Assembly (NCBI RefSeq): GCF_040115645.1
Contig: NW_027096041.1
Location: 496,001 to 560,000 of the forward strand
Length of the DNA: 64,000 bases
From: Euwallacea fornicatus
Taxonomy: Eukaryota; Arthropoda; Insecta; Coleoptera; Curculionidae
Direction of reading: 5' to 3'
Shown in pieces: positions 12,110 through 26,377 of the stretch. How positions within the stretch are numbered: position 1 is the first letter of the stretch; every line of letters starts with the position of its first letter. The notes below the pieces were generated by a model. That model saw nothing but the letters and a program-made list of their open reading frames with translations, did no database searches and was not told the origin of the DNA. A program made the position numbers and the translations under genes.

Positions 12110-15100
12110 ACATCTTCAAAATCTCGTCGATCTGAATAATTTGACACTTTGTTTAAGGAATTTGGTCGTCATTTGCCGACGTTATCGAGCTTCAAAGTTT
12201 GAAAAGTCACACAAGTTGTGTGTTTGAGCACATAAAGTACTATTTTTCTCGGAAGTTCTACAAGATGCAATTCTGATGTGTTGTGACATCTTCAAAATCT
12301 CGTCGATCTGATTAATTTGACACTTTGTTTAAGGAATTTGGTCCTCATTTGCCGAAGTTATCGAGCTTCAAATTTTGAAAAGTCACACCAGTTGTGTGTT
12401 TGAGCACATAAAGTACTATATTTCTGGGAAATTCAACAAGATGCAATCATGATGTGTTATAACATCTTCAAAATCTCATCGATCTGATTAATTTGACACT
12501 TTGTTTAACGAATTTGGTCCTAATTTGCCGAAGTTATCGAGCTTCAAAGTTTGAAAAGTCGCACAAGTTGTGTGTTTGAGCACATAAAGTACTATTTTTG
12601 TCGGAAGTTCTACAAGATGCAATTCTGATGTGTTGTGATATCTTCAAAATCTCGTCGATCTGAATAATTTGACACTTTGTTTAAGGAATTTGGTCCTAAT
12701 TTGCCGAAGTTATCGATCTTCAAAATTTGAAAAGTCACAAAAGTTGTGTGTTTGAGCACATAAAGTAATATTTTTCTCGGAAGTTCAACAAGATGCAATT
12801 CTGATGTGTTGTGACATCTTCAAAATCTCGTCGATCTGAATAATTTGACACTTTGTTTAAGGAATTTGGTCCTAATTTGCCGAAGTTATCGATCTTCAAA
12901 ATTTGAAAAGTCACTCAAGTTGTGTGTTTGAGCACATAAAGTACTATTTTTCTCGGAAGTTCAACAAGATGCAATTCTGATGTGTTGTGACATCTTCAAA
13001 ATCTCGTCGATCTGAATAATTTGACACTTTGTTTAAGGAATTTGGTCCTAATTTGCCGAAGTTTTCGATCTTCAAAATTTGAAAAGTCACAAAAGTTGTG
13101 TGTTTGAGCACATAAAGTACTATTTTTCTCGGAAGTTCAACAAGATGCAATTCTGATGTGTTGTGACATCTTCAAAATCTCGTCGATCTGATTAATTTGA
13201 CACTTTGTTTAAGGAATTTGGTCCTCATTTGCCGAAGTTGTCGAGCTTCAAATTTTGAAAAGTCACACAAGTTGTGTGTTTGAGCACATAAAGTACTATT
13301 TTTCTTGGAAGTTCAACAAGATGCAATCATGATGTGTTGTAACATCTTCAAAATCTCGTCGATCTGATTACTTTGACACTTTGTTTAAGGAATTTGGTCC
13401 TCATTTGCCGAAGTTATCGAGCTTCAAAGTTTGAAAAGTCACACAAGTTGTGTGTTTGAGCACATAAAGTACTATTTTTCTCGGAAGTTCAACAAGATGC
13501 AATTCTGATGTGTTGTGACATCTTCAAAATCTCGTCGATCTGAATAATTTGACACTTTGTTTAAGGAATTTGGTCCTAATTTGCCGAAGTTTTCGATCTT
13601 CAAAATTTGAAAAGTCACAAAAGTTGTGTGTTTGAGCACATAAAGTACTATTTTTCTTGGAAGTTGAACAAGATGCAATCATGTTGTGTTGTAACATCTT
13701 CAAAATCTCGTCGATCTGATTAATTTGACACTTTGTTTAAGGAATTTCGTCCTCATTTGCCGAAGTTATCGAGCTTCAAAGTTTGAAAAGTCACACAAGG
13801 TGTGTGTTTGAGCACATAAAGTACTATTTTTCTTGGAAGTTCAACAAGATGCAATCATGTTGTGTTGTAAAATCTTCAAAATCTCGTCGATCTGATTAAT
13901 TTGACACTTTGTTTAAGGAATTTGGTCCTCATTTGCCGAAGTTATCGAGCTTCAAAGTTTGAAAAGTCACACAAGTTGTGTGTTTGAGCACATAAAGTAC
14001 TATTTTTCTTGGAAGTTCAACAGGATGCAATCATGATGTGTTGTAACATCTTCAAAATCTCGTCGATCTGATTAATTTGACACTTTGTTTAAGGAATTTC
14101 GTCCTCATTTGCCGAAGTTATCGAGCTTCAAAGTTTGAAAAGTCACACAAGTTGTGTGTTTGAGCACATAAAGTACTATTTTTCTTGGAAGTTCAACAAG
14201 ATGCAATCATGTTGTGTTGTAAAATCTTCAAAATCTCGTCGATCTGATTAATTTGACACTTTGTTTAAGGAATTTGGTCCTCATTTGCCGAAGTTATCGA
14301 GCTTCAAATTTTGAAAAGTCACACAAGTTGTGTGTTTGAGCACATAAAGTACTATTTTTCTTGGAAGTTCAACAAAATGCAATCATGTTGTGTTGTAACA
14401 TCTTCAAAATCTTGTCGATCTGATTAATTTGACACTTTGTTTAAGGAATTTGGTCCTCAATTGCCGAAGTTATCGAGCTTCAAATTTTGAAAAGTCACAC
14501 AAGTTGTGTGTTTGAGCACATAAAGTACTATTTTTCTTGGAAGTTCAACAAGATGCAATCATGATGTGTTGTAACATCTTCAAAATCTCGTCGATCTGAT
14601 TACTTTGACACTTTGTTTAAGGAATTTGGTCCTCATTTGCCGAAGTTATCGAGCTTCAAATTTGAAAAGTCACACAAGTTGTGTGTTTGAGCACATAAAG
14701 TACTATTTTTCTTGGAAGTTCAACAAGATGCAATCATGATGTGTTGTAACATCTTCAAAATCTCGTCGATCTGATTAATTTGACACTTTGTTTAAGGAAT
14801 TTGGTCCTAATTTGCCGAAGTTTTCGATCTTCAAAATTTGAAAAGTCACAAAAGTTGTGTGTTTGAGCACATAAAGTACTATTTTTCTTGGAAGTTGAAC
14901 AAGATGCAATCATGGTGTTTTGTAACATCTTCAAAATCTCGTCGATCTGATTAATTTGACACTTTGTTTAACGAATTTGGTCCTCATATGCCGAAGTTAT
15001 CGAGCTTCAAATTTGAAAAGTCACACAAGTTGTGTGTTTGAGCACATAAAGTACTATTTTTCTTGGAAGTTCAACAAGATGCAATCATGGTTTGTTGTAA

Positions 15101-15976
15101 CATCTTCAAAATCTCGTCGATCTGATTAATTTGACACTTTGTTTAACGAATTTGGTCCTCATTTGCCGAAGTTATCGAGCTTCAAAGTTTGAAAAGTCAC
15201 AAAAGATGTGTGTTTGAGCACATAAAGTACTATTTTTCTTGGAAGTTCAACAAGATGCAATCATGGTGTGTTGTAACATCTTCAAAATCTCGTCGATCTG
15301 ATTAATTTGACACTTTGTTTAACGAATTTGGTCCTCATATGCCGCAGTTATCGAGCTTCAAATTTGAAAAGTCACACAAGTTGTGTGTTTGAGCACATAA
15401 AGTACTATTTTTCTCTGAAGTTCAACAAGATGCAATCATGATGTGTTGTAACATCTTCAAAATCTCGTCGATCTGATTAATTTGACACTTTGTTTAAGGA
15501 ATTTGGTCCTCATTTGCCGAAGTTATCGAGCTTCAAATTTGAAAAGTCACACAAGTTGTGTGTTTGAGCACATAAAGTACTATTTTTCTTGGAAGTTCAA
15601 CAAGATGCAATCATGATGTGTTGTAACATCTTCAAAATCTCGTCGATCTGATTAATTTGACACTTTGTTTAAGGAATTTGGTCCTCATTTGCCGAAGTTA
15701 TCGAGCTTCAAAGTTTGAAAAGTCACACAAGTTGTGTGTTTGAGCACATAAAGTACTATTTTTCTTGGAAGTTCAACAAGATGCAATCATGGTGTGTTGT
15801 AACATCTTCAAAATCTCGTCGATCTGATTAATTTGACACTTTGTTTAACGAATTTGGTCCTCATATGCCGAAGTTATCGAGCTTCAAATTTGAAAAGTCA
15901 CACAAGTTGTGTGTTTGAGCACATAAAGTACTATTTTTCTTGGAAGTTCAACAAGATGCAATCATGGTGTGTTGTA
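12110..15976 (+). repeat. Direct tandem duplication E, copy 1 (3,867 bp, 22 monomers)
   Basis: A 22-monomer unit directly followed by a second copy. Every landmark I compared is the same in both: GCCGACGTT (12175 and 16042), ACTATATTT, GTTGTCGAGC, CACACAAGGTGTG and CCTCAATTG. The breakpoint falls in a 26-bp stretch shared by 12110-12135, 15977-16002 and 19844-19869, so the exact ends cannot be fixed. No substitution was noticed, which points to a recent event. Confidence 0.88.
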
Positions 15977-18900
15977 ACATCTTCAAAATCTCGTCGATCT
16001 GAATAATTTGACACTTTGTTTAAGGAATTTGGTCGTCATTTGCCGACGTTATCGAGCTTCAAAGTTTGAAAAGTCACACAAGTTGTGTGTTTGAGCACAT
16101 AAAGTACTATTTTTCTCGGAAGTTCTACAAGATGCAATTCTGATGTGTTGTGACATCTTCAAAATCTCGTCGATCTGATTAATTTGACACTTTGTTTAAG
16201 GAATTTGGTCCTCATTTGCCGAAGTTATCGAGCTTCAAATTTTGAAAAGTCACACCAGTTGTGTGTTTGAGCACATAAAGTACTATATTTCTGGGAAATT
16301 CAACAAGATGCAATCATGATGTGTTATAACATCTTCAAAATCTCATCGATCTGATTAATTTGACACTTTGTTTAACGAATTTGGTCCTAATTTGCCGAAG
16401 TTATCGAGCTTCAAAGTTTGAAAAGTCGCACAAGTTGTGTGTTTGAGCACATAAAGTACTATTTTTGTCGGAAGTTCTACAAGATGCAATTCTGATGTGT
16501 TGTGATATCTTCAAAATCTCGTCGATCTGAATAATTTGACACTTTGTTTAAGGAATTTGGTCCTAATTTGCCGAAGTTATCGATCTTCAAAATTTGAAAA
16601 GTCACAAAAGTTGTGTGTTTGAGCACATAAAGTAATATTTTTCTCGGAAGTTCAACAAGATGCAATTCTGATGTGTTGTGACATCTTCAAAATCTCGTCG
16701 ATCTGAATAATTTGACACTTTGTTTAAGGAATTTGGTCCTAATTTGCCGAAGTTATCGATCTTCAAAATTTGAAAAGTCACTCAAGTTGTGTGTTTGAGC
16801 ACATAAAGTACTATTTTTCTCGGAAGTTCAACAAGATGCAATTCTGATGTGTTGTGACATCTTCAAAATCTCGTCGATCTGAATAATTTGACACTTTGTT
16901 TAAGGAATTTGGTCCTAATTTGCCGAAGTTTTCGATCTTCAAAATTTGAAAAGTCACAAAAGTTGTGTGTTTGAGCACATAAAGTACTATTTTTCTCGGA
17001 AGTTCAACAAGATGCAATTCTGATGTGTTGTGACATCTTCAAAATCTCGTCGATCTGATTAATTTGACACTTTGTTTAAGGAATTTGGTCCTCATTTGCC
17101 GAAGTTGTCGAGCTTCAAATTTTGAAAAGTCACACAAGTTGTGTGTTTGAGCACATAAAGTACTATTTTTCTTGGAAGTTCAACAAGATGCAATCATGAT
17201 GTGTTGTAACATCTTCAAAATCTCGTCGATCTGATTACTTTGACACTTTGTTTAAGGAATTTGGTCCTCATTTGCCGAAGTTATCGAGCTTCAAAGTTTG
17301 AAAAGTCACACAAGTTGTGTGTTTGAGCACATAAAGTACTATTTTTCTCGGAAGTTCAACAAGATGCAATTCTGATGTGTTGTGACATCTTCAAAATCTC
17401 GTCGATCTGAATAATTTGACACTTTGTTTAAGGAATTTGGTCCTAATTTGCCGAAGTTTTCGATCTTCAAAATTTGAAAAGTCACAAAAGTTGTGTGTTT
17501 GAGCACATAAAGTACTATTTTTCTTGGAAGTTGAACAAGATGCAATCATGTTGTGTTGTAACATCTTCAAAATCTCGTCGATCTGATTAATTTGACACTT
17601 TGTTTAAGGAATTTCGTCCTCATTTGCCGAAGTTATCGAGCTTCAAAGTTTGAAAAGTCACACAAGGTGTGTGTTTGAGCACATAAAGTACTATTTTTCT
17701 TGGAAGTTCAACAAGATGCAATCATGTTGTGTTGTAAAATCTTCAAAATCTCGTCGATCTGATTAATTTGACACTTTGTTTAAGGAATTTGGTCCTCATT
17801 TGCCGAAGTTATCGAGCTTCAAAGTTTGAAAAGTCACACAAGTTGTGTGTTTGAGCACATAAAGTACTATTTTTCTTGGAAGTTCAACAGGATGCAATCA
17901 TGATGTGTTGTAACATCTTCAAAATCTCGTCGATCTGATTAATTTGACACTTTGTTTAAGGAATTTCGTCCTCATTTGCCGAAGTTATCGAGCTTCAAAG
18001 TTTGAAAAGTCACACAAGTTGTGTGTTTGAGCACATAAAGTACTATTTTTCTTGGAAGTTCAACAAGATGCAATCATGTTGTGTTGTAAAATCTTCAAAA
18101 TCTCGTCGATCTGATTAATTTGACACTTTGTTTAAGGAATTTGGTCCTCATTTGCCGAAGTTATCGAGCTTCAAATTTTGAAAAGTCACACAAGTTGTGT
18201 GTTTGAGCACATAAAGTACTATTTTTCTTGGAAGTTCAACAAAATGCAATCATGTTGTGTTGTAACATCTTCAAAATCTTGTCGATCTGATTAATTTGAC
18301 ACTTTGTTTAAGGAATTTGGTCCTCAATTGCCGAAGTTATCGAGCTTCAAATTTTGAAAAGTCACACAAGTTGTGTGTTTGAGCACATAAAGTACTATTT
18401 TTCTTGGAAGTTCAACAAGATGCAATCATGATGTGTTGTAACATCTTCAAAATCTCGTCGATCTGATTACTTTGACACTTTGTTTAAGGAATTTGGTCCT
18501 CATTTGCCGAAGTTATCGAGCTTCAAATTTGAAAAGTCACACAAGTTGTGTGTTTGAGCACATAAAGTACTATTTTTCTTGGAAGTTCAACAAGATGCAA
18601 TCATGATGTGTTGTAACATCTTCAAAATCTCGTCGATCTGATTAATTTGACACTTTGTTTAAGGAATTTGGTCCTAATTTGCCGAAGTTTTCGATCTTCA
18701 AAATTTGAAAAGTCACAAAAGTTGTGTGTTTGAGCACATAAAGTACTATTTTTCTTGGAAGTTGAACAAGATGCAATCATGGTGTTTTGTAACATCTTCA
18801 AAATCTCGTCGATCTGATTAATTTGACACTTTGTTTAACGAATTTGGTCCTCATATGCCGAAGTTATCGAGCTTCAAATTTGAAAAGTCACACAAGTTGT

Positions 18901-19843
18901 GTGTTTGAGCACATAAAGTACTATTTTTCTTGGAAGTTCAACAAGATGCAATCATGGTTTGTTGTAACATCTTCAAAATCTCGTCGATCTGATTAATTTG
19001 ACACTTTGTTTAACGAATTTGGTCCTCATTTGCCGAAGTTATCGAGCTTCAAAGTTTGAAAAGTCACAAAAGATGTGTGTTTGAGCACATAAAGTACTAT
19101 TTTTCTTGGAAGTTCAACAAGATGCAATCATGGTGTGTTGTAACATCTTCAAAATCTCGTCGATCTGATTAATTTGACACTTTGTTTAACGAATTTGGTC
19201 CTCATATGCCGCAGTTATCGAGCTTCAAATTTGAAAAGTCACACAAGTTGTGTGTTTGAGCACATAAAGTACTATTTTTCTCTGAAGTTCAACAAGATGC
19301 AATCATGATGTGTTGTAACATCTTCAAAATCTCGTCGATCTGATTAATTTGACACTTTGTTTAAGGAATTTGGTCCTCATTTGCCGAAGTTATCGAGCTT
19401 CAAATTTGAAAAGTCACACAAGTTGTGTGTTTGAGCACATAAAGTACTATTTTTCTTGGAAGTTCAACAAGATGCAATCATGATGTGTTGTAACATCTTC
19501 AAAATCTCGTCGATCTGATTAATTTGACACTTTGTTTAAGGAATTTGGTCCTCATTTGCCGAAGTTATCGAGCTTCAAAGTTTGAAAAGTCACACAAGTT
19601 GTGTGTTTGAGCACATAAAGTACTATTTTTCTTGGAAGTTCAACAAGATGCAATCATGGTGTGTTGTAACATCTTCAAAATCTCGTCGATCTGATTAATT
19701 TGACACTTTGTTTAACGAATTTGGTCCTCATATGCCGAAGTTATCGAGCTTCAAATTTGAAAAGTCACACAAGTTGTGTGTTTGAGCACATAAAGTACTA
19801 TTTTTCTTGGAAGTTCAACAAGATGCAATCATGGTGTGTTGTA
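15977..19843 (+). repeat. Direct tandem duplication E, copy 2 (3,867 bp, 22 monomers)
   Basis: Second copy of the unit at 12110-15976, in direct contact with it. Part of it (from about 18643) also belongs to the copy of the 11,252-bp duplication, so the two events are nested. Part from about 17.2 to 18.4 kb recurs again at a 7,385-bp shift near 24.6-25.8 kb. Confidence 0.88.
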
Positions 19844-22800
19844 ACATCTTCAAAATCTCGTCGATCTGATTAATTTGACACTTTGTTTAACGATTTTGGT
19901 CCTCATTTGCCGAAGTTATCGAGCTTCAAAGTTTGAAAAGTCACACAAGTTGTGTGTTTGAGCACATAAAGTACTATTTTTCTTGGAAGTTCAACAAGAT
20001 GCAATCATGTTGTGTTGTAACATCTTCAAAATCTCGTCGATCTGATTAATTTGACACTTTGTTTAAGGAATTTGGTCCTCATATCCCGAAGTTATCGAGC
20101 TTCAAAATTTGAAAAGTCACAAAAGATGTGTGTTTGAGCTCATAAAGTACTATTTTTCTCTGAAGTTCAACAAGATGCAATCATGATGTGTTGTAACATC
20201 TTCAAAATCTCGTCGATCTGATTAATTTGACACTTTGTTTAAGGAATTTGGTCCTCATTTGCCGAAGTTATCGAGCTTCAAAGTTTGAAAAGTCACTCAA
20301 GTTGTGTGTTTGTGCACATAAAGTACTATTTTTCTCGGAAGTTCAACAAGATGGAATCATGTTGTGTTGTAACATCTTCAAAATCTCGTCGATCTGATTA
20401 ATTTGACACTTTGTTTAAGGAATTTGGTCCTCATTTGCCGAAGTTATCGAGCTTCAAATTTTGAAAAGTCACACAAGTTGTGTGTTTGAGCACATAAAGT
20501 ACTATTTTTCTTGGAAGTTCAACAAAATGCAATCATGTTGTGTTGTAACATCTTCAAAATCTCGTCGATCTGATTAATTTGACACTTTGTTTAAGGAATT
20601 TGGTCCTCATTTGCCGAAGTTATCGAGCTTCAAATTTTGAAAAGTCACACAAGTTGTGTGTTTGAGCACATAAAGTACTATTTTTCTTGGAAGTTCAACA
20701 AGATGCAATCATGATGTGTTGTAACATCTTCAAAATCTCGTCGATCTGATTAATTTGACACTTTGTTTAAGGAATTTGATCCTAATTTGCCGAAGTTATC
20801 GATCTTCAAAATTTGAAAAGTCACAAAAGTTGTGTGTTTGAGCACATAAAGTAATATTTTTCTCGGAAGTTCAACAAGATGCAATCATGATGTGTTATAA
20901 CATCTTCAAAATCTCATCGATCTGATTAATTTGACACTTTGTTTAAGGAATTTGGTCCTCATTTGCCGAAGTTATCGAGCTTCAAAGTTTGAAAAGTCAC
21001 ATAAGTTGTGTGTTTGAGCACATAAAGTACTATTTTTCTTGGAAGTTCAACAAGACGCAATCATGATGTGTTGTGACATCGTTAAAATCTCGTCGATCTG
21101 ATTAATTTGACACTTTGTTTAAGGAATTTCGTCCTCATTTGCCGAAGTTATCGAGCTTCAAAGTTTGAAAAGTCACACAAGTTGTGTGTTTGAGCACATA
21201 AAGTACTATTTTTCTTGGAAGTTCAACAAGATGCAATCATGATGTGTTGTAACATCTTCAAAATCTCGTCGATCTGATTAATTTGACACTTTGTCTAAGG
21301 AATTTGGTCCTCATTTGCCGAAGTTATCGAGCTTCAAAGTTTGAAGTCACACAAGTTGTGTGTTTGAGCACATAAAGTACTATTTTTCTTGGAAGTTCAA
21401 CAAAATGCAATCATGTTGTGTTGTAACATCTTCAAAATCTCGTCGATCTGATTAATTTGACACTTTGTTTAAGGAATTTGGTCCTCATTTGCCGAAGTTA
21501 TCGAGCTTCAAATTTTGAAAAGTCACACCAGTTGTGTGTTTGAGCACATAAAGTACTATTTTTCTCGGAAGTTCTACAAGATGCAATTCTGATGTGTTGT
21601 GATATCTTCAAAATCTCGTCGATCTGAATAATTTGACACTTTGTTTAAGGAATTTGGTCCTAATTTGCCGAAGTTATCGATCTTCAAAATTTGAAAAGTC
21701 ACAAAAGTTGTGTGTTTGAGCACATAAAGTAATATTTTTCTCGGAAGTTCAACAAGATACAATCATGATGTGTTGTAACATCTTCAAAATCTCGTCGATC
21801 TGATTAATTTGACACTTTGTTTAAGGAATTTGGTCCTAATTTGCCGAAGTTATCGATCTTCAAAATTTGAAAAGTCACAAAAGTTGTGTGTTTGAGCACA
21901 TAAAGTAATATTTTTCTCGGAAGTTCAACAAGATGCAATTCTGATGTGTTGTGACATCTTCAAAATCTCGTCGATCTGAATAATTTGACACTTTGTTTAA
22001 GGAATTTGGTCGTCATTTGCCGAAGTTATCGAGCTTCAAAGTTTGAAAAGTCACAAAAGTTGTGTGTTTGAGCACATAAAGTACTATTTTTCTTGGAAGT
22101 TCAACAAGATGCAATCATGTTGTGTTGTAACATCTTCAAAATCTCGTCGATCTGATTAATTTGACACTTTGTTTAAGGAATTTGGTCCTAATTTGCCGAA
22201 GTTATCGAGCTTCAAATTTTGAAAAGTCGCACAAGTTGTGTGTTTGAGCACATAAAGTACTATTTTTCTCGGAAGTTCAACAAGATGCAATCATGTTGTG
22301 TTGTAACATCTTCAAAATCTCGTCGATCTGATTAATTTGACACTTTGTTTAAGGAATTTCGTCCTCATTTGCCGAAGTTATCGAGCTTCAAAGTTTGAAA
22401 AGTCACACAAGTTGTGTGTTTGAGCACATAAAGTACTATTTTTCTTGGAAGTTCAACAAGATGCAATCATGATGTGTTGTGACATCTTCAAAATCTCGTC
22501 GATCTGATTATATTGACACTTTGTTTAAGGAATTTGGTCATCATATGCCGAAGTTATCGAGCTTCAAAGTTTGAAAAGTCACAAAAGATGTGTGTTTGAG
22601 CACATAAAGTACTATTTTTCTTGGAAGTTCAACAAGATGCAATCATGTTGTGTTGTAACATCTTCAAAATCTCGTCGATCTGATTAATTTGACACTTTAT
22701 TTAAGGAATTTGGTCCTCATTTGCCGAAGTTATCGAGCTTCAAAGTTTGAAAAGTCACAAAAGTTGTGTGTTTGAGCACATAAAGTACTATTTTTCTTGG

Positions 22801-23067
22801 AAGTTCAACAAGATGCAATCATGTTGTGTTGTAACATCTTCAAAATCTCATCGATCTGATTAATTTGACACTTTGTTTAAGGAATTTCGTCCTCATTTGC
22901 CGAAGTTATCGAGCTTCAAAGTTTGAAAAGTCACACAAGTTGTGTGTTTGAGCACATAAAGTACTATTTTTCTTGGAAGTTCAACAAGATGCAATCATGT
23001 TGTGTTGTAAAATCTTCAAAATCTCGTCGATCTGATTAATTTGACACTTTGTTTAAGGAATTTGGTC
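18643..23067 (+). repeat. Block duplicate D2, 25 monomers (shift 11,252 bp)
   Basis: Second copy of 7391-11815. Beyond 23067 the two continue to match only after whole-monomer jumps (shift 11,428 and then 11,604 bp). Gains or losses of single complete units are therefore frequent between copies, as unequal exchange in a tandem array would give. Confidence 0.85.
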
Positions 23068-24619
23068 CTAATTTGCCGAAGTTATCGATCTTCAAAATTT
23101 GAAAAGTCACACCAGTTGTGTGTTTGAGCACATAAAGTAATATTTTTCTCGGAAGTTCAACAAGATGCAATTCTGATGTGTTGTGACATCTTCAAAATCT
23201 CGTCGATCTGAATAATTTGACACTTTGTTTAAGGAATTTGGTCGTCATTTGCCGAAGTTATCGAGCTTCAAAGTTTGAAAAGTCACACAAGTTGTGTGTT
23301 TGAGCACATAAAGTACTATTTTTCTTGGAAGTTCAACAAGATGCAATCATGTTGTGTTGTAAAATCTTCAAAATCTCGTCGATCTGATTAATTTGACACT
23401 TTGTTTAAGGAATTTGGTCCTAATTTGCCGAAGTTATCGATCTTCAAAATTTGAAAAGTCACACCAGTTGTGTGTTTGAGCACATAAAGTAATATTTTTC
23501 TCGGAAGTTCAACAAGATGCAATTCTGATGTGTTGTGACATCTTCAAAATCTCGTCGATCTGAATAATTTGACACTTTGTTTAAGGAATTTGGTCCTAAT
23601 TTGCCGAAGTTATCGATCTTCAAAATTTGAAAAGTCACAAAAGTTGTGTGTTTGAGCACATAAAGTAATATTTTTCTCGGAAGTTCAACAAGATGCAATT
23701 CTGATGTGTTGTGACATCTTCAAAATCTCGTCGATCTGAATAATTTGACACTTTGTTTAAGGAATTTGGTCGTCATTTGCCGACGTTATCGAGCTTCAAA
23801 GTTTGAAAAGTCACACAAGTTGTGTGTTTGAGCACATAAAGTACTATTTTTCTCGGAAGTTCTACAAGATGCAATTCTGATGTGTTGTGACATCTTCAAA
23901 ATCTCGTCGATCTGATTAATTTGACACTTTGTTTAAGGAATTTGGTCCTCATTTGCCGAAGTTATCGAGCTTCAAATTTTGAAAAGTCACACCAGTTGTG
24001 TGTTTGAGCACATAAAGTACTATTTTTCTGGGAAATTCAACAAGATGCAATCATGATGTGTTATAACATCTTCAAAATCTCATCGATCTGATTAATTTGA
24101 CACTTTGTTTAACGAATTTGGTCCTAATTTGCCGAAGTTATCGAGCTTCAAAGTTTGAAAAGTCGCACAAGTTGTGTGTTTGAGCACATAAAGTACTATC
24201 TTTGTCGGAAGTTCTACAAGATGCAATTCTGATGTGTTGTGATATCTTCAAAATCTCGTCGATCTGAATAATTTGACACTTTGTTTAAGGAATTTGGTCC
24301 TAATTTGCCGAAGTTATCGATCTTCAAAATTTGAAAAGTCACTCAAGTTGTGTGTTTGAGCACATAAAGTACTATTTTTCTCGGAAGTTCAACAAGATGC
24401 AATTCTGATGTGTTGTGACATCTTCAAAATCTCGTCGATCTGAATAATTTGACACTTTGTTTAAGGAATTTGGTCCTCATTTGCCGAAGTTGTCGAGCTT
24501 CAAATTTTGAAAAGTCACACAAGTTGTGTGTTTGAGCACATAAAGTACTATTTTTCTTGGAAGTTCAACAAGATGCAATCATGATGTGTTGTAACATCTT
24601 CAAAATCTCGTCGATCTGA

Positions 24620-26377
24620 TTACTTTGACACTTTGTTTAAGGAATTTGGTCCTCATTTGCCGAAGTTATCGAGCTTCAAAGTTTGAAAAGTCACACAAGT
24701 TGTGTGTTTGAGCACATAAAGTACTATTTTTCTCGGAAGTTCAACAAGATGCAATTCTGATGTGTTGTGACATCTTCAAAATCTCGTCGATCTGAATAAT
24801 TTGACACTTTGTTTAAGGAATTTGGTCCTAATTTGCCGAAGTTTTCGATCTTCAAAATTTGAAAAGTCACAAAAGTTGTGTGTTTGAGCACATAAAGTAC
24901 TATTTTTCTTGGAAGTTGAACAAGATGCAATCATGTTGTGTTGTAACATCTTCAAAATCTCGTCGATCTGATTAATTTGACACTTTGTTTAAGGAATTTC
25001 GTCCTCATTTGCCGAAGTTATCGAGCTTCAAAGTTTGAAAAGTCACACAAGGTGTGTGTTTGAGCACATAAAGTACTATTTTTCTTGGAAGTTCAACAAG
25101 ATGCAATCATGTTGTGTTGTAAAATCTTCAAAATCTCGTCGATCTGATTAATTTGACACTTTGTTTAAGGAATTTGGTCCTCATTTGCCGAAGTTATCGA
25201 GCTTCAAAGTTTGAAAAGTCACACAAGTTGTGTGTTTGAGCACATAAAGTACTATTTTTCTTGGAAGTTCAACAGGATGCAATCATGATGTGTTGTAACA
25301 TCTTCAAAATCTCGTCGATCTGATTAATTTGACACTTTGTTTAAGGAATTTCGTCCTCATTTGCCGAAGTTATCGAGCTTCAAAGTTTGAAAAGTCACAC
25401 AAGTTGTGTGTTTGAGCACATAAAGTACTATTTTTCTTGGAAGTTCAACAAGATGCAATCATGTTGTGTTGTAAAATCTTCAAAATCTCGTCGATCTGAT
25501 TAATTTGACACTTTGTTTAAGGAATTTGGTCCTCATTTGCCGAAGTTATCGAGCTTCAAATTTTGAAAAGTCACACAAGTTGTGTGTTTGAGCACATAAA
25601 GTACTATTTTTCTTGGAAGTTCAACAAAATGCAATCATGTTGTGTTGTAACATCTTCAAAATCTTGTCGATCTGATTAATTTGACACTTTGTTTAAGGAA
25701 TTTGGTCCTCAATTGCCGAAGTTATCGAGCTTCAAATTTTGAAAAGTCACACAAGTTGTGTGTTTGAGCACATAAAGTACTATTTTTCTTGGAAGTTCAA
25801 CAAGATGCAATCATGATGTGTTGTAACATCTTCAAAATCTCGTCGATCTGATTACTTTGACACTTTGTTTAAGGAATTTGGTCCTCATTTGCCGAAGTTA
25901 TCGAGCTTCAAAGTTTGAAAAGTCACTCAAGTTGTGTGTTTGAGCACATAAAGTACTATTTTTCTTGGAAGTTCAACAAGATGCAATCATGATGTGTTGT
26001 AACATCTTCAAAATCTCGTCGATCTGATTAATTTGACACTTTGTTTAAGGAATTTGGTCCTCATATGCCGAAGTTATCGAGCTTCAAAGTTTGAAAAGTC
26101 ACACAAGTTGTGTGTTTGAGCACATAAAGTACTATTTTTCTTGGAAGTTCAACAAGATGCAATCATGATGTGTTGTAACATCTTCAAAATCTCGTCGATC
26201 TGATTAATTTGACACTTTGTCTAAGGAATTTGGTCCTCATTTGCCGAAGTTATCGAGCTTCAAAGTTTGAAGTCACAAAAGATGTGTGTTTGAGCACATA
26301 AAGTACTATTTTTCTTGGAAGTTCAACAAGATGCAATCATGATGTGTTGTAACATCTTCAAAATCTCGTCGATCTGA
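24620..26377 (+). repeat. Direct tandem duplication F, copy 1 (1,758 bp, 10 monomers)
   Basis: A 10-monomer unit beginning near a GATTACTTTGAC variant, directly followed by its second copy. Shared markers are CACAAGGTGTG (25051 and 26809), the GTCTAAGG variant (26219 and 27977) and the 3-bp loss after the first dyad (near 26269 and 28027). The order of variants is the same in both. Confidence 0.85.
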
